Shown here: positions 17,569 to 25,333 of the stretch, piece after piece
How positions within the stretch are numbered: position 1 is the first letter of the stretch
How the letters are laid out: each line of letters opens with the position of its first letter
Assembly (NCBI GenBank): GCA_003223395.1
Contig: QHUZ01000046.1
Coordinates: 1 to 63,154, forward strand
Source of the DNA: Gemmatimonadota bacterium
Lineage (GTDB): Bacteria; Gemmatimonadota; Gemmatimonadetes; Gemmatimonadales; GWC2-71-9
Reading direction: 5' to 3'
DNA length: 63,154 nt
Program-made: the position numbers and the translations under genes
Notes under the pieces: model-generated
Told to the model about the DNA's origin: nothing
The model's input: the letters and a program-made list of their open reading frames with translations, nothing else
Database searches by the model: none

Positions 17569-18390
17569 ATGTCGTGGGCCCGACCCGTATCTGGTGTGAT
17601 TGTCACGCTGCATCTCGTTGCCCTGGCGCTGTACGGGTTGGCCACGGCGCTGACGTTGGCGCCGTTCATGGGCTTCCGGCCGGCGCCGCGCGTCCTCACG
17701 ATCGCGATTCCCTGCGCGGGCGCAGCGGTCCACGTCGTCGCGGTTTCGCAGCTCACGCTCGTCGGTCTCGGCCCGGCGCTGTCGATGCTGGCCCTCTGTC
17801 TCGTCCTGTTACAGCTCGCGAGCGAGCGCCTGCTGCGCGGCTCGGCGGTGTCGTTCTTCGCGGCGCCACTGGCCACGGGCCTCGTCGGACTGGCGCTGCT
17901 GAGCGGGCTCGCGCCCGGCGCCGAGACCGTCGGGGCCCGCAATACCTGGTTCGTGCTGCACGTCGCGCTCAGCGCCCTCGGCCTCGCCTTGATGGCGCTG
18001 GCCTTCATCGCCGCCGCGCTGTACCTGCTGCAATTCCGCGAGCTGAAGGCGCGCCGCTTCGGCCAGATCTTCCAGCTTTTCCCGCCGCTCGAACGGCTCG
18101 ATCAGCTTAACCGCGTCGCCCTCGTCGCCGGCTTTCCAGCCCTGACGCTCGGCGTCTTGCTCGCGCTCGGCTACGGCGCGCAATTCTCCGGCGGGCTGCA
18201 TGTGGCCAAAGCGCAGCTCGTGTGGGGGATCTTTACCTGGGTGGTCCTGGGTTGGGCGGTCTGGGTGCGTGTCGTGCGCCATTGGGCCGGCCGCCGCGCG
18301 GCCCTCGCGAGTATCGCCGGCTTCGGCGCGGTGCTGCTGGTATATGTCGCGCTGAAGCTGACCCAACCAGGCGCCGAACGGTTCCTATGA
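17569..18390 (+). CDS. HemX/CcsA-like cytochrome c assembly membrane protein
   Basis: 273 residues, almost wholly hydrophobic, with about eight predicted membrane segments (for example VTLHLVALALYGLATALTLA, WFVLHVALSALGLALMALAF, LVWGIFTWVVLGWAVWV). Position directly before hemA, with a 4-bp overlap, matches the HemX-type gene found before hemA in many bacteria; these belong to the cytochrome c assembly/CcsA superfamily. The classic tryptophan-rich heme motif of CcsA is not obvious, so a role in heme transport or in controlling HemA level is more likely than full heme lyase activity (inference). Confidence 0.8.
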   Translation: MSWARPVSGVIVTLHLVALALYGLATALTLAPFMGFRPAPRVLTIAIPCAGAAVHVVAVSQLTLVGLGPALSMLALCLVLLQLASERLLRGSAVSFFAAPLATGLVGLALLSGLAPGAETVGARNTWFVLHVALSALGLALMALAFIAAALYLLQFRELKARRFGQIFQLFPPLERLDQLNRVALVAGFPALTLGVLLALGYGAQFSGGLHVAKAQLVWGIFTWVVLGWAVWVRVVRHWAGRRAALASIAGFGAVLLVYVALKLTQPGAERFL

Positions 18391-19670
18391 CGACGGGTCA
18401 TATGGAAATGGGGATCAAGGTCGTCGGGGTGAACCACCGCACCGCGCCGCTCGATGTGCGAGAGCGGTTTGCGCATGGCGCGCACGAGGTGCCGGGCGCA
18501 CTGGCGCGCGTCATGGCGGCGGGCGCCAGCGGCGGCGTGCTGCTCTCCACGTGCAATCGCACCGAATTCTACCTGGTCGCGGACGACGAGCCTGCACTCG
18601 AGGCGGTGTGGTCGCTGCTTGGCGAGCGACTCTCGTCGACGCCTTCGGGCGGTGCGCGGGAATACGGCTACATCGCGCGGGACCGTGACGCCGTCCGTCA
18701 CCTGTATCGGGTGTCGTCCGGTCTGGATTCCATCATCCTGGGCGAGTCGCAAATCCAGGGGCAGGTGCGAGAAGCGTGGGAGGCATCGCGCGCGCAAGCC
18801 GGTCCTGTACTGCACCGGTTGTTTCAGACGGCGTTGCACGTCGGGTCGCGCGTGCGCACCGAAACGGGTCTCGGAATGGGAACGGCGTCCGCCGCCTCCG
18901 CGGGCGTCGCGGTGGCGGGCAAGATCTTCGGCGATCTCGCCGGCCGGCGCGCGCTCATCCTCGGCGCCGGCGACATGGCCGAGCTCGCGGCGACCTGTCT
19001 CAGCGATCAGGGCGTGCAGATCACCCTGGTCGCGAACCGCACCCAGGAGCGCGCCCGCGCGATCGCCGAGCGGTTGGGTGGCAAGGCGGTATCGCTCGAC
19101 GAAGCGTGGCCACATTTCGCCACGACGGACATCGCGCTCTGCTCGACGGCGGCGCCGCACGCCGTGGTGACCTGGGAGCGTGTGGGGACGATCATTGGCG
19201 CGCGGCGCGGCAAGCCGCTGTGCATTCTGGACCTCGCCATGCCGCGCGATGTGGATCCGGCGATCGCGCAGCTCGAGAACGTGTTTCTGTACGATGTCGA
19301 CGATCTACAAACGGTCGCCGCGCAGGCGACCGCCCGGCGCCGCGATGAGATCCCCGCCGCCGAACGCATCGTCGAAGACGAGACGGACCTCTTTTGGGCG
19401 TGGTACGGCGGGCTCGGCGTGGTTCCGACCATCAAGGAGCTGCGCGCCCGCATGGATGATGTGCGCGCGACCGAGGTCGAGCGCGTGCTGCGCCAGCTCG
19501 ATCATCTGAGTCCCGCTGATCGCGCGCAGGTCGAACAATTCAGTCAGGCGCTGCTGAACAAGTTCCTGCACCAGCCAACCATCGCCCTCAAGAAGGCGGC
19601 GGAGGAAGGCCGCGGGTACGGCCTGCTCGAGGCCGTCCGCCGGCTCTTTGGAATGGAGCCACCGGCGTGA
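18387..19670 (+). CDS. hemA: Glutamyl-tRNA reductase
   Basis: 427 residues from ATG 18387 (ATGA overlap with the upstream gene); an alternative ATG lies at 18402. It makes glutamate-1-semialdehyde from Glu-tRNA, the first step of tetrapyrrole synthesis. Signatures: VVGVNHRTAPLDVRERF, catalytic cysteine in LLSTCNRTEFY, GLDSIILGESQIQGQVREAW, NADPH-binding ALILGAGDMAELA and the C-terminal dimerisation region. No hemL, hemB or hemC follows; galE does instead. Confidence 0.96.
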   Translation: MTTGHMEMGIKVVGVNHRTAPLDVRERFAHGAHEVPGALARVMAAGASGGVLLSTCNRTEFYLVADDEPALEAVWSLLGERLSSTPSGGAREYGYIARDRDAVRHLYRVSSGLDSIILGESQIQGQVREAWEASRAQAGPVLHRLFQTALHVGSRVRTETGLGMGTASAASAGVAVAGKIFGDLAGRRALILGAGDMAELAATCLSDQGVQITLVANRTQERARAIAERLGGKAVSLDEAWPHFATTDIALCSTAAPHAVVTWERVGTIIGARRGKPLCILDLAMPRDVDPAIAQLENVFLYDVDDLQTVAAQATARRRDEIPAAERIVEDETDLFWAWYGGLGVVPTIKELRARMDDVRATEVERVLRQLDHLSPADRAQVEQFSQALLNKFLHQPTIALKKAAEEGRGYGLLEAVRRLFGMEPPA

Positions 19671-20656
19671 CACGAATCCTCGTGACCGGGGGGGCAGGCT
19701 ACATCGGCAGTGTTGTCGTGGATCAACTCCTCGAGCGAGGGTTCACGGTCGTGGTGCTCGACGACCTGAGTGTAGGGCACCGGCAGGCGGTTGCCAGGGG
19801 GGCGGGCTTCGTCCAGGGGGGTGTAGGAAACCGCGAGCTGGTCGAGTCGCTGCTCGAGCGGGAGCGAATCGAGGCGATCATCCACCTGGCCGCGTTCGCC
19901 CTGGTCCCGGAGTCGGTCGCCCAGCCTCAGAAGTATGTGACCAACAATGTGACCGCCGCCCGTGTACTCTTGGAAGCGGCGGGTCGGGCCGGAATCCGCC
20001 GGTTGGTCTTTTCGTCCTCGTGCGCGGTGTACGGCCACCCGGCGGCGATTCCGATCACGGAAGATTCGCCGCTCAAGCCGGTGAATCCGTACGGCGAGAC
20101 GAAGCGCGATTTCGAACGGTTGCTCGCCGATATCGGGCCGAAACACGGCATGGGGGTCGTGAGCCTGCGGTATTTCAATGCGTCGGGCGCTACGGATCGA
20201 CGCGGAGAGGATCACGATCCGGAGACGCATCTGATCCCCAATGTCCTGGGCGTGGCGCTCGGTAAGCGCGCGGCGCTCGACGTGTACGGCACGGACTACC
20301 CGACGGCCGACGGCACCGCCGTACGAGATTATGTGCATGTCGCCGATATCGCCGACGCGCACCTGCGCGCGCTCGATGTCCCGCTGGATGGAGACGCTGC
20401 CGTCGCGGTGAATCTCGGCACCGGCACCGGATGCTCCGTCCACGCGGTGGTGGAAGCGGCGCGCCGCGTCACCGGGCGTGCGGTGCCGACGGTGGCGCGG
20501 CCGCGGCGCCCCGGCGATCCGCCGGAATTAGTCGCGGCAGTGGGCCGCGCGGCGGCGCTGCTTGGATGGCGCGCATCGCATTCGAGTCTGGAGGAAATCT
20601 TGAGCAGCGCATGGCGCTGGCATCAGGCACACCCGCAGGGATATCGAGGAGGTTAG
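19667..20656 (+). CDS. galE: UDP-glucose 4-epimerase
   Basis: 329 residues from a GTG overlapping the hemA stop by 4 bp. It is an extended short-chain dehydrogenase: NAD-binding ILVTGGAGYIGSVVVDQL, the serine region LVFSSSCAVYGHP, and catalytic NPYGETKRDFE (Tyr-x-x-x-Lys). GLRYFNASGA-like SLRYFNASGATD and VRDYVHVADIADAHL are classic GalE motifs. It would supply UDP-galactose for surface polysaccharide, fitting the envelope operon that begins 2 bp downstream. Confidence 0.93.
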   Translation: MTRILVTGGAGYIGSVVVDQLLERGFTVVVLDDLSVGHRQAVARGAGFVQGGVGNRELVESLLERERIEAIIHLAAFALVPESVAQPQKYVTNNVTAARVLLEAAGRAGIRRLVFSSSCAVYGHPAAIPITEDSPLKPVNPYGETKRDFERLLADIGPKHGMGVVSLRYFNASGATDRRGEDHDPETHLIPNVLGVALGKRAALDVYGTDYPTADGTAVRDYVHVADIADAHLRALDVPLDGDAAVAVNLGTGTGCSVHAVVEAARRVTGRAVPTVARPRRPGDPPELVAAVGRAAALLGWRASHSSLEEILSSAWRWHQAHPQGYRGG

Positions 20657-20657
20657 G

Positions 20658-21392
20658 GTGCTCGTTCAGGTCCGAGGGGCGATCCCCACGACGCCGTGGG
20701 AGCTGGTGCTCACGTCCAGCCGCGAAACGCAGTTCGTGCTGGCCGTGCTCGCCGTCTTTTCGCTGGTGTCGTGGTATCTGATCGTTCTCAAGTGGTGGCA
20801 ATTCCGCCGCATGCGACAGCTCGGCGACCGCTTCCTCGCCGAGGTGGAGAAGGCACCGCGGCTCGAAGAGGCGTATCATGCGGCGATGCGGCTGCCACCG
20901 TCCCCGTACAACCGGTTGCTGCGCGAGGCGGTCCACTTCTTTTCCGAGCTGAAACCGGGAAGCCTGAAAGGCACGGGTGGACCACCCGGCCCGCCCGGAG
21001 GAGCGGCAAGCGGCACGCTCACGACCACTCAGCTCGAAGCCCTGCGCATGGTGCTCGCCAAGGAAGTCGCGGCGGAGCGGGACACGGCCGCGCGATTCAT
21101 TCCATGGCTCGCGACCTTCGGCTCGGTAAGCCCGCTCCTCGGCCTGCTCGGGACGGTGCTTGGCGTGATGGACGCCTTCATCGGAATCGCGGTCGGCGGG
21201 TCGGGAAACATCACCGCCGTGGCGCCCGGCGTCGCGGAAGCGCTGGTCACGACGGTCGGCGGCCTGGCGGTCGCCGTTCCGGCCGTCATGGCGTACAACC
21301 TCTTCGTCAATCGGCTGGGGCTGTTCGCCGGCGAGCTCGAGGGCTTTGCCCAGGAGATCGTCGGGACGCTCGCCCGGGAAGGACGGATCTAA
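20658..21392 (+). CDS. tolQ: TolQ/ExbB-type proton channel subunit
   Basis: 244 residues with three membrane segments in the TolQ layout: an N-terminal helix (FVLAVLAVFSLVSWYLIVL), a cytoplasmic loop with a Gly/Pro-rich insert (GTGGPPGPPGGAASG), then two helices (LATFGSVSPLLGLLGTVLGV and TTVGGLAVAVPAVMAYNLFV). The GxxxPLLGLLGTVxGM-like motif is the family signature. With TolR it forms the proton-driven motor that energises the Tol-Pal system during outer-membrane constriction. The order of genes that follow (tolR, TonB/TolA-like, tolB, pal, cpoB) favours TolQ over ExbB or MotA. GTG start. Confidence 0.9.
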   Translation: MLVQVRGAIPTTPWELVLTSSRETQFVLAVLAVFSLVSWYLIVLKWWQFRRMRQLGDRFLAEVEKAPRLEEAYHAAMRLPPSPYNRLLREAVHFFSELKPGSLKGTGGPPGPPGGAASGTLTTTQLEALRMVLAKEVAAERDTAARFIPWLATFGSVSPLLGLLGTVLGVMDAFIGIAVGGSGNITAVAPGVAEALVTTVGGLAVAVPAVMAYNLFVNRLGLFAGELEGFAQEIVGTLAREGRI

Positions 21393-21832
21393 TGGCAGGA
21401 CTGCTCGGGAGCGGCGGGGGTGGCCTGCGCGGCCACGGCGAGCTGCCGCTCAACGCCGACATCAACGTGACGTCGCTCGTGGACGTCGCGTTCGTGCTGC
21501 TCATCATTTTCATGATCACCGCGCCGATCATGCAGGGGGGTGTCGATGTCCGTCTGCCGCGGGCCCAGGTGCGCGCCATCGAGCCAAAGCAGGGACTCGT
21601 CGTGACGATCGACATGGAGGGCAAGATCTATCTCGATCAGGCGGGACTCTCCTACGACGATTTCCAGGCCACGTTTCCGGCCTTTGTGCGAACGAAACGG
21701 CCCACCGGGGTGTATCTGCGGGCCGATGGTCGAGTCGCCTATGCCCGCGTGGTGCAGGTGCTGGCGGTGATTCGCAGTGCGGGCGTGCAGGACGTGGGAC
21801 TCGTAGCCGAACCGGAGACGATCAATCGATGA
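21392..21832 (+). CDS. tolR: TolR/ExbD-type motor subunit
   Basis: 146 residues, start codon overlapping the tolQ stop by one base (TAATG). After a Gly-rich cytoplasmic leader (LLGSGGGGLRGHGELPLNAD) comes INVTSLVDVAFVLLIIFMIT, the single helix with the conserved proton-relaying Asp. The periplasmic domain (VDVRLPRAQ ... VYLRADGRVAYARVVQVLAV) matches ExbD/TolR. The longer in-frame reading from 20696 is a shadow of tolQ. It should work only as a complex with TolQ. Confidence 0.92.
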   Translation: MAGLLGSGGGGLRGHGELPLNADINVTSLVDVAFVLLIIFMITAPIMQGGVDVRLPRAQVRAIEPKQGLVVTIDMEGKIYLDQAGLSYDDFQATFPAFVRTKRPTGVYLRADGRVAYARVVQVLAVIRSAGVQDVGLVAEPETINR

Positions 21833-22512
21833 GAGGACGCGGCCGCGCTCCGACCCCCGTAGGTATGGCGGTGACGGGAACCGTGTTCGTTCACGGGCTC
21901 GTGGTCGTGTTGCTGTTCGGCACGCCCAGCGGACGAACGCGGCTTCCGCCGACGTATCGCGTCCGCTTGATTGCGGCCCCCGCCGCCGACATGGAGTCCC
22001 GCAAGGCGCCCGAGGCATTCGAGCGTCCCGCCGAGGAGAAACCGGCGCCGATTCCGGCCGCCAAGCGTCCGCAGAGTACCGTCTCGCGCGCGACGCCGCC
22101 GCCGACGCAGGACCAGACTCGACGCGAAGCAGCCCCGCGAACCACCTCGTCGACCACGCCACTGCCGGGCGAGAAGCCGTCAACGGGCAACGACGTCGCG
22201 ACCGTGAGCACCGAGGGCATTGCATTCCCGTACCCTCAGTACCTCAGCAACATCGTGTCGCAGGTCCTCAGGCTTTGGCAGCGTCCCGAACAGAGCACGC
22301 CGCTCGAGGCAGAGTTGTCGTTTCTCGTGCATCGCGACGGCTCGGTGACCGATCTGTCGTTCATCCACCGCTCGAACAACTTCCAATTCGATCTCGAGGC
22401 GCAGGGAGCGATCGAGGCAGCCGCGAGCCGCCGCGCGTTTGGCCCGCTGCCCGATGGCTGGACGCCCGATGTGTTGTTCGTCCGATTCTATTTTTCGGGG
22501 CAGAGACAGTGA
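21829..22512 (+). CDS. TonB/TolA-like energy-transducing protein
   Basis: 227 residues, ATGA overlap with tolR. One N-terminal membrane anchor (MAVTGTVFVHGLVVVLLFG), a long Pro/Lys/Ala/Thr-rich spacer (about 50-125) suited to spanning the periplasm, and a C-terminal TonB-type domain (PYPQYLSNIVSQVLRLWQRP, ELSFLVHRDGSVTDLSFIHR). In this position it is the functional counterpart of TolA, carrying force from TolQR to TolB-Pal, although its C-terminal domain looks more like TonB. It is shorter than enterobacterial TolA, which has a long helical domain II. Confidence 0.85.
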   Translation: MRGRGRAPTPVGMAVTGTVFVHGLVVVLLFGTPSGRTRLPPTYRVRLIAAPAADMESRKAPEAFERPAEEKPAPIPAAKRPQSTVSRATPPPTQDQTRREAAPRTTSSTTPLPGEKPSTGNDVATVSTEGIAFPYPQYLSNIVSQVLRLWQRPEQSTPLEAELSFLVHRDGSVTDLSFIHRSNNFQFDLEAQGAIEAAASRRAFGPLPDGWTPDVLFVRFYFSGQRQ

Positions 22513-23921
22513 AACGAGAGAATGTTGGAATGATGGAATGTGTTATGGCGGTGGCAGTTCTTTCCATCGTTCCATCGTTCCATCTTTCCGCCCAGGACAC
22601 CAGCGCGATCGACCGCGGCGTGCGTATCGGCATCATTTATCGGCCCGGTGTGCGGCCGGGACTCGTGATGTTGCCCCGCACCGGCGTGGGTCTCGATTCC
22701 GTGCGTGCGATCATCGCCCGCGATCTCGATTACAGCGATCGTTTCGAAGTGATCACGCTTCCAGGCGGCGACTCGATTCGTCTTGCGACGTCGTCGTCCA
22801 CACCCACGCGCGGCACCGGCACGCGCCGATCCGGAACTGGCACTGCCGCAACGGGCGGCGCGCAGGCCGGAACACTCAATTATCCGCTCTATCAGGCGCT
22901 CGGCGCCGATTTCGCACTCGACATCACCGCGGCGGGCGACACGACTGTGGCGACGCTGCACGACGTCGCCGCTGCCGGCATTCGCCGCGCCGTCCGCGTC
23001 AAATTGCCGCGGCCGGGCGATCCCGATTTTCGCCAGGCGGTGCATCGGCTCGCCGATCAGACACTCCTGGCTGCGCTGGGGACCGCGGGCATCGCGGCGA
23101 CGCGGATCCTGTTCGTCAAAGACGGCAAGGTGTATCAGATCGATCAAGACGGAGCTGAGCAGAAGCTCGTGTCGTCGAGCGACCGCCAGGCGATGTCGCC
23201 GGCGTGGGCGTCGGACGGGCGGCGTTTTGCGTACATGGAGTTTCAAGCTGGGAAGGGCTGGCTGTATCTCCAGGAGATGGGCAGCGGGAAGCGCACCGCG
23301 GTGTCGACCACCGGAAGCGCTCTCGACTTCACGCCGGCGTTTTCGCCCGATGGCCAAACCCTCGCGTTCAGCCGCGCGACGGAGGAAGGGACCGATCTCT
23401 ACACGATTAACGTCAAGAGCAACTGTTGCTTACGCCGCTTGACCGTGGGGCGCTTTTCAGACAACTTGTCCCCGACGTTCAGCCCTGACGGGCAGCGCAT
23501 CGCATTCGTCTCGACGCGCCCGGGTCTGCCGCAGATCTATGTGATGGCGGCGGACGGAACGGACCAGCAGTTGTTCGCACCATTCGACTACGGTGTGACC
23601 GGCTCGTCTAACGCGCCGGAATGGTCGCCCGACGGGCAATCGGTGGCATTTCACCGGGACGTGGCGGGCACACTGCAGGTGTTCGTGCTCGACGTGCGGA
23701 CACGCACGGTCCGGCAGCTCACCTCGGTGGGGCGCAACGAGGATCCGACCTGGGCTCCCGACAGCCGTCATCTCGCCTTTGTTTCCGACCGGTCGGGCTA
23801 CCGCCAGTTGTGGATCATCGATCTCGACACCGGCCGAATTCGGCCACTGCTGCAGCAGAGTGGGGCGCGTTTGCCGGCTTGGTCTCCACGGCTTTCGGAG
23901 GCCCCATCTACCACCCCCTGA
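22509..23921 (+). CDS. tolB: Tol-Pal system beta-propeller protein TolB
   Basis: 470 residues from GTG 22509, the start that directly follows the previous stop and begins a signal peptide ending SFHLSAQD. The N-terminal TolB domain (VRIGIIYRPGVRPGLVML, DSVRAIIARDLDYSDRFEVI, LNYPLYQALGADFALDI) is followed by six-bladed propeller repeats with the pattern FSPDGQTLAFSR, FSPDGQRIAFVSTR, WSPDGQSVAFHRD, WAPDSRHLAFVSDR. It links the inner-membrane motor to Pal. The first codons are built from a small inverted repeat (22520-22589), listed separately. A reading from 22275 would lie inside the previous gene. Confidence 0.93.
   Translation: MKRENVGMMECVMAVAVLSIVPSFHLSAQDTSAIDRGVRIGIIYRPGVRPGLVMLPRTGVGLDSVRAIIARDLDYSDRFEVITLPGGDSIRLATSSSTPTRGTGTRRSGTGTAATGGAQAGTLNYPLYQALGADFALDITAAGDTTVATLHDVAAAGIRRAVRVKLPRPGDPDFRQAVHRLADQTLLAALGTAGIAATRILFVKDGKVYQIDQDGAEQKLVSSSDRQAMSPAWASDGRRFAYMEFQAGKGWLYLQEMGSGKRTAVSTTGSALDFTPAFSPDGQTLAFSRATEEGTDLYTINVKSNCCLRRLTVGRFSDNLSPTFSPDGQRIAFVSTRPGLPQIYVMAADGTDQQLFAPFDYGVTGSSNAPEWSPDGQSVAFHRDVAGTLQVFVLDVRTRTVRQLTSVGRNEDPTWAPDSRHLAFVSDRSGYRQLWIIDLDTGRIRPLLQQSGARLPAWSPRLSEAPSTTP
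22520..22589 (+). repeat. Imperfect inverted repeat (hairpin) in the tolB signal-peptide region
   Basis: The left arm contains GGAATGATGGAATG and the right arm CGTTCCATCGTTCC within a TTCCATCG-type tandem array. As RNA they pair over 14 bp with two G-U wobbles and a loop of about 25 nt, 15-80 nt downstream of the tolB start. The right array encodes the PSFHLSAQ end of the signal peptide. Confidence 0.75.
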
Positions 23922-23934
23922 TCGGAGAGACAGG

Positions 23935-24552
23935 ATGAAATCGGTAACGTTGCTCCTCGCGCTGGGCTTGGGCGCCGCCGTCCTGACCGGCTCGTCGTGT
24001 GGCGGCAATCCGCCCCCGCAGAATACGACGCCGGCGATCGACACCGCGGCCGAGAACGCGCGGATACGCGATTCCATCGCCGCGGCAGAGGCCGAACGGG
24101 CCCGTCAGGCGCAGGCGGAGGCGGAGCGCATCGCGGCGCAGCGCCGGTCGGATTCTCTCGCCGCACTCACGCGCGCGGGCGAAGAGGTCCGGACCACACT
24201 CGCCGCGATGATTCACTTCGACCTCGACAAGTCGAACATCCGCGGCGACGACATGGGTGCGCTCGATCAGAAGGTCGCGATTCTGCAGGCCAATCCCGAT
24301 CTGCGGATCCGGATCGGCGGGCACTGTGACGAGCGCGGCTCGGACGAGTACAACCTCGCCCTGGGCAATCGCCGCGCGCAATCTGCGAAGCAGTATCTCG
24401 TGAGCCACGGCATCGATGCGAGCCGCATCGAGACGCAGTCGTGGGGCGAGGAGCGGCCGCTCGTGGATGGCCACGACGAGAACGCGTGGTCGCAGAACCG
24501 GCGTGACGAGTTCGAGCCCATCAGCGGTGGCGACAATCTCCGCCGTCCGTAG
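23935..24552 (+). CDS. pal: Peptidoglycan-associated lipoprotein Pal
   Basis: 205 residues, ATG 23935 preceded by CAGGA. Lipoprotein signal with lipobox LTGSSC; then a charged coiled-coil-like segment (AAEAERARQAQAEAERIAAQ) longer than in classic Pal; then the OmpA-like domain with MIHFDLDKSNIRGDD, IGGHCDERGSDEYNLALGNR and ALGNRRAQSAKQYLVSHGI. This domain binds meso-diaminopimelate in peptidoglycan, anchoring the outer membrane. It is the outer-membrane end of the Tol system. The last part (SWGEERPLVDGHDENAWSQN) matches Pal closely. Confidence 0.94.
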   Translation: MKSVTLLLALGLGAAVLTGSSCGGNPPPQNTTPAIDTAAENARIRDSIAAAEAERARQAQAEAERIAAQRRSDSLAALTRAGEEVRTTLAAMIHFDLDKSNIRGDDMGALDQKVAILQANPDLRIRIGGHCDERGSDEYNLALGNRRAQSAKQYLVSHGIDASRIETQSWGEERPLVDGHDENAWSQNRRDEFEPISGGDNLRRP

Positions 24553-25312
24553 CACGCTCGTCCTGACGCTGGGGCTGGTCGCCGGCTGCGCCCTCAAAGG
24601 CGATGTCCGGAAGGTCCAGCTCCAGGTCGAGGCGTTACAAGCCGATCTCGCGAAGAGCGATGCGGCGCGGGCGGCGGAACGGGACACGATCCTGGCCGCC
24701 GTCCGGCTGCTGCAGCAGGCGCTCGCTACACAGCAGGCGTATCTGGTCCAGATGCGCGGCGACATCCGCACGGAGCTGCTGTCCGTACAACAGCAGCTCA
24801 CGAACGTCCAGGAGCTCGCGGGTGTGAGCCAGCAAAAGATCACCGAGCTGCGATCGCGCATCGAGTCGCGGGCGCAACAGCCCGACCCGGGCGCGGCCGG
24901 GGGAGCGCCGGTGGGTCCCTCCGGGAATCCCGCCGGCCCCGGTCCCGATCAGATGTATGACGTCTCACTGCAGCAGTACCGCCGTGGCAGTCTCGCGACC
25001 GCCCGGCTGGGCTTCCGGGAGTTGCTGCGGGTCTTCCCGGCGCATGAGCGTGCGCCTGACGCCCTCTTCTATATCGGCGAAAGCTTCGAAAAGAGTGCAC
25101 CCGATTCCGCGGCGGCGGTGTACGATCAAGTCGTGAAGACCTACCCGACCTCGCCGCGCGCTCCGTCGGCGCTGTACAAGCTGGGTCTGCTCGCCGAACA
25201 GCGGGGAGACAAGCCGACGGCGCGGACCTTCTACTCGCGGGTGATCGCGACGTATCCGCGCTCGCCCGAGGCCGATCTCGCGCGGCAAAATCAGCAGCGT
25301 CTCAAGCCGTAA
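24527..25312 (+). CDS. cpoB: Tol-Pal associated TPR protein CpoB (YbgF)
   Basis: 261 residues from GTG 24527, which overlaps the end of pal by 26 bp and opens a lipoprotein signal (LVLTLGLVAGC, Cys at the lipobox), unlike E. coli CpoB, which is soluble. An N-terminal coiled coil (VQLQVEALQADLAKSDAARA) is followed by a Gly/Pro-rich hinge and tandem TPRs (YDVSLQQYRRGSLATARLGF, PDALFYIGESFEKSAPDSAA, YKLGLLAEQRGD). CpoB coordinates peptidoglycan synthesis with outer-membrane constriction. No ATG is available in a sensible position. Confidence 0.88.
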   Translation: MATISAVRSTLVLTLGLVAGCALKGDVRKVQLQVEALQADLAKSDAARAAERDTILAAVRLLQQALATQQAYLVQMRGDIRTELLSVQQQLTNVQELAGVSQQKITELRSRIESRAQQPDPGAAGGAPVGPSGNPAGPGPDQMYDVSLQQYRRGSLATARLGFRELLRVFPAHERAPDALFYIGESFEKSAPDSAAAVYDQVVKTYPTSPRAPSALYKLGLLAEQRGDKPTARTFYSRVIATYPRSPEADLARQNQQRLKP

Positions 25313-25333
25313 CCTCCTGGCCGTACCCCAACG

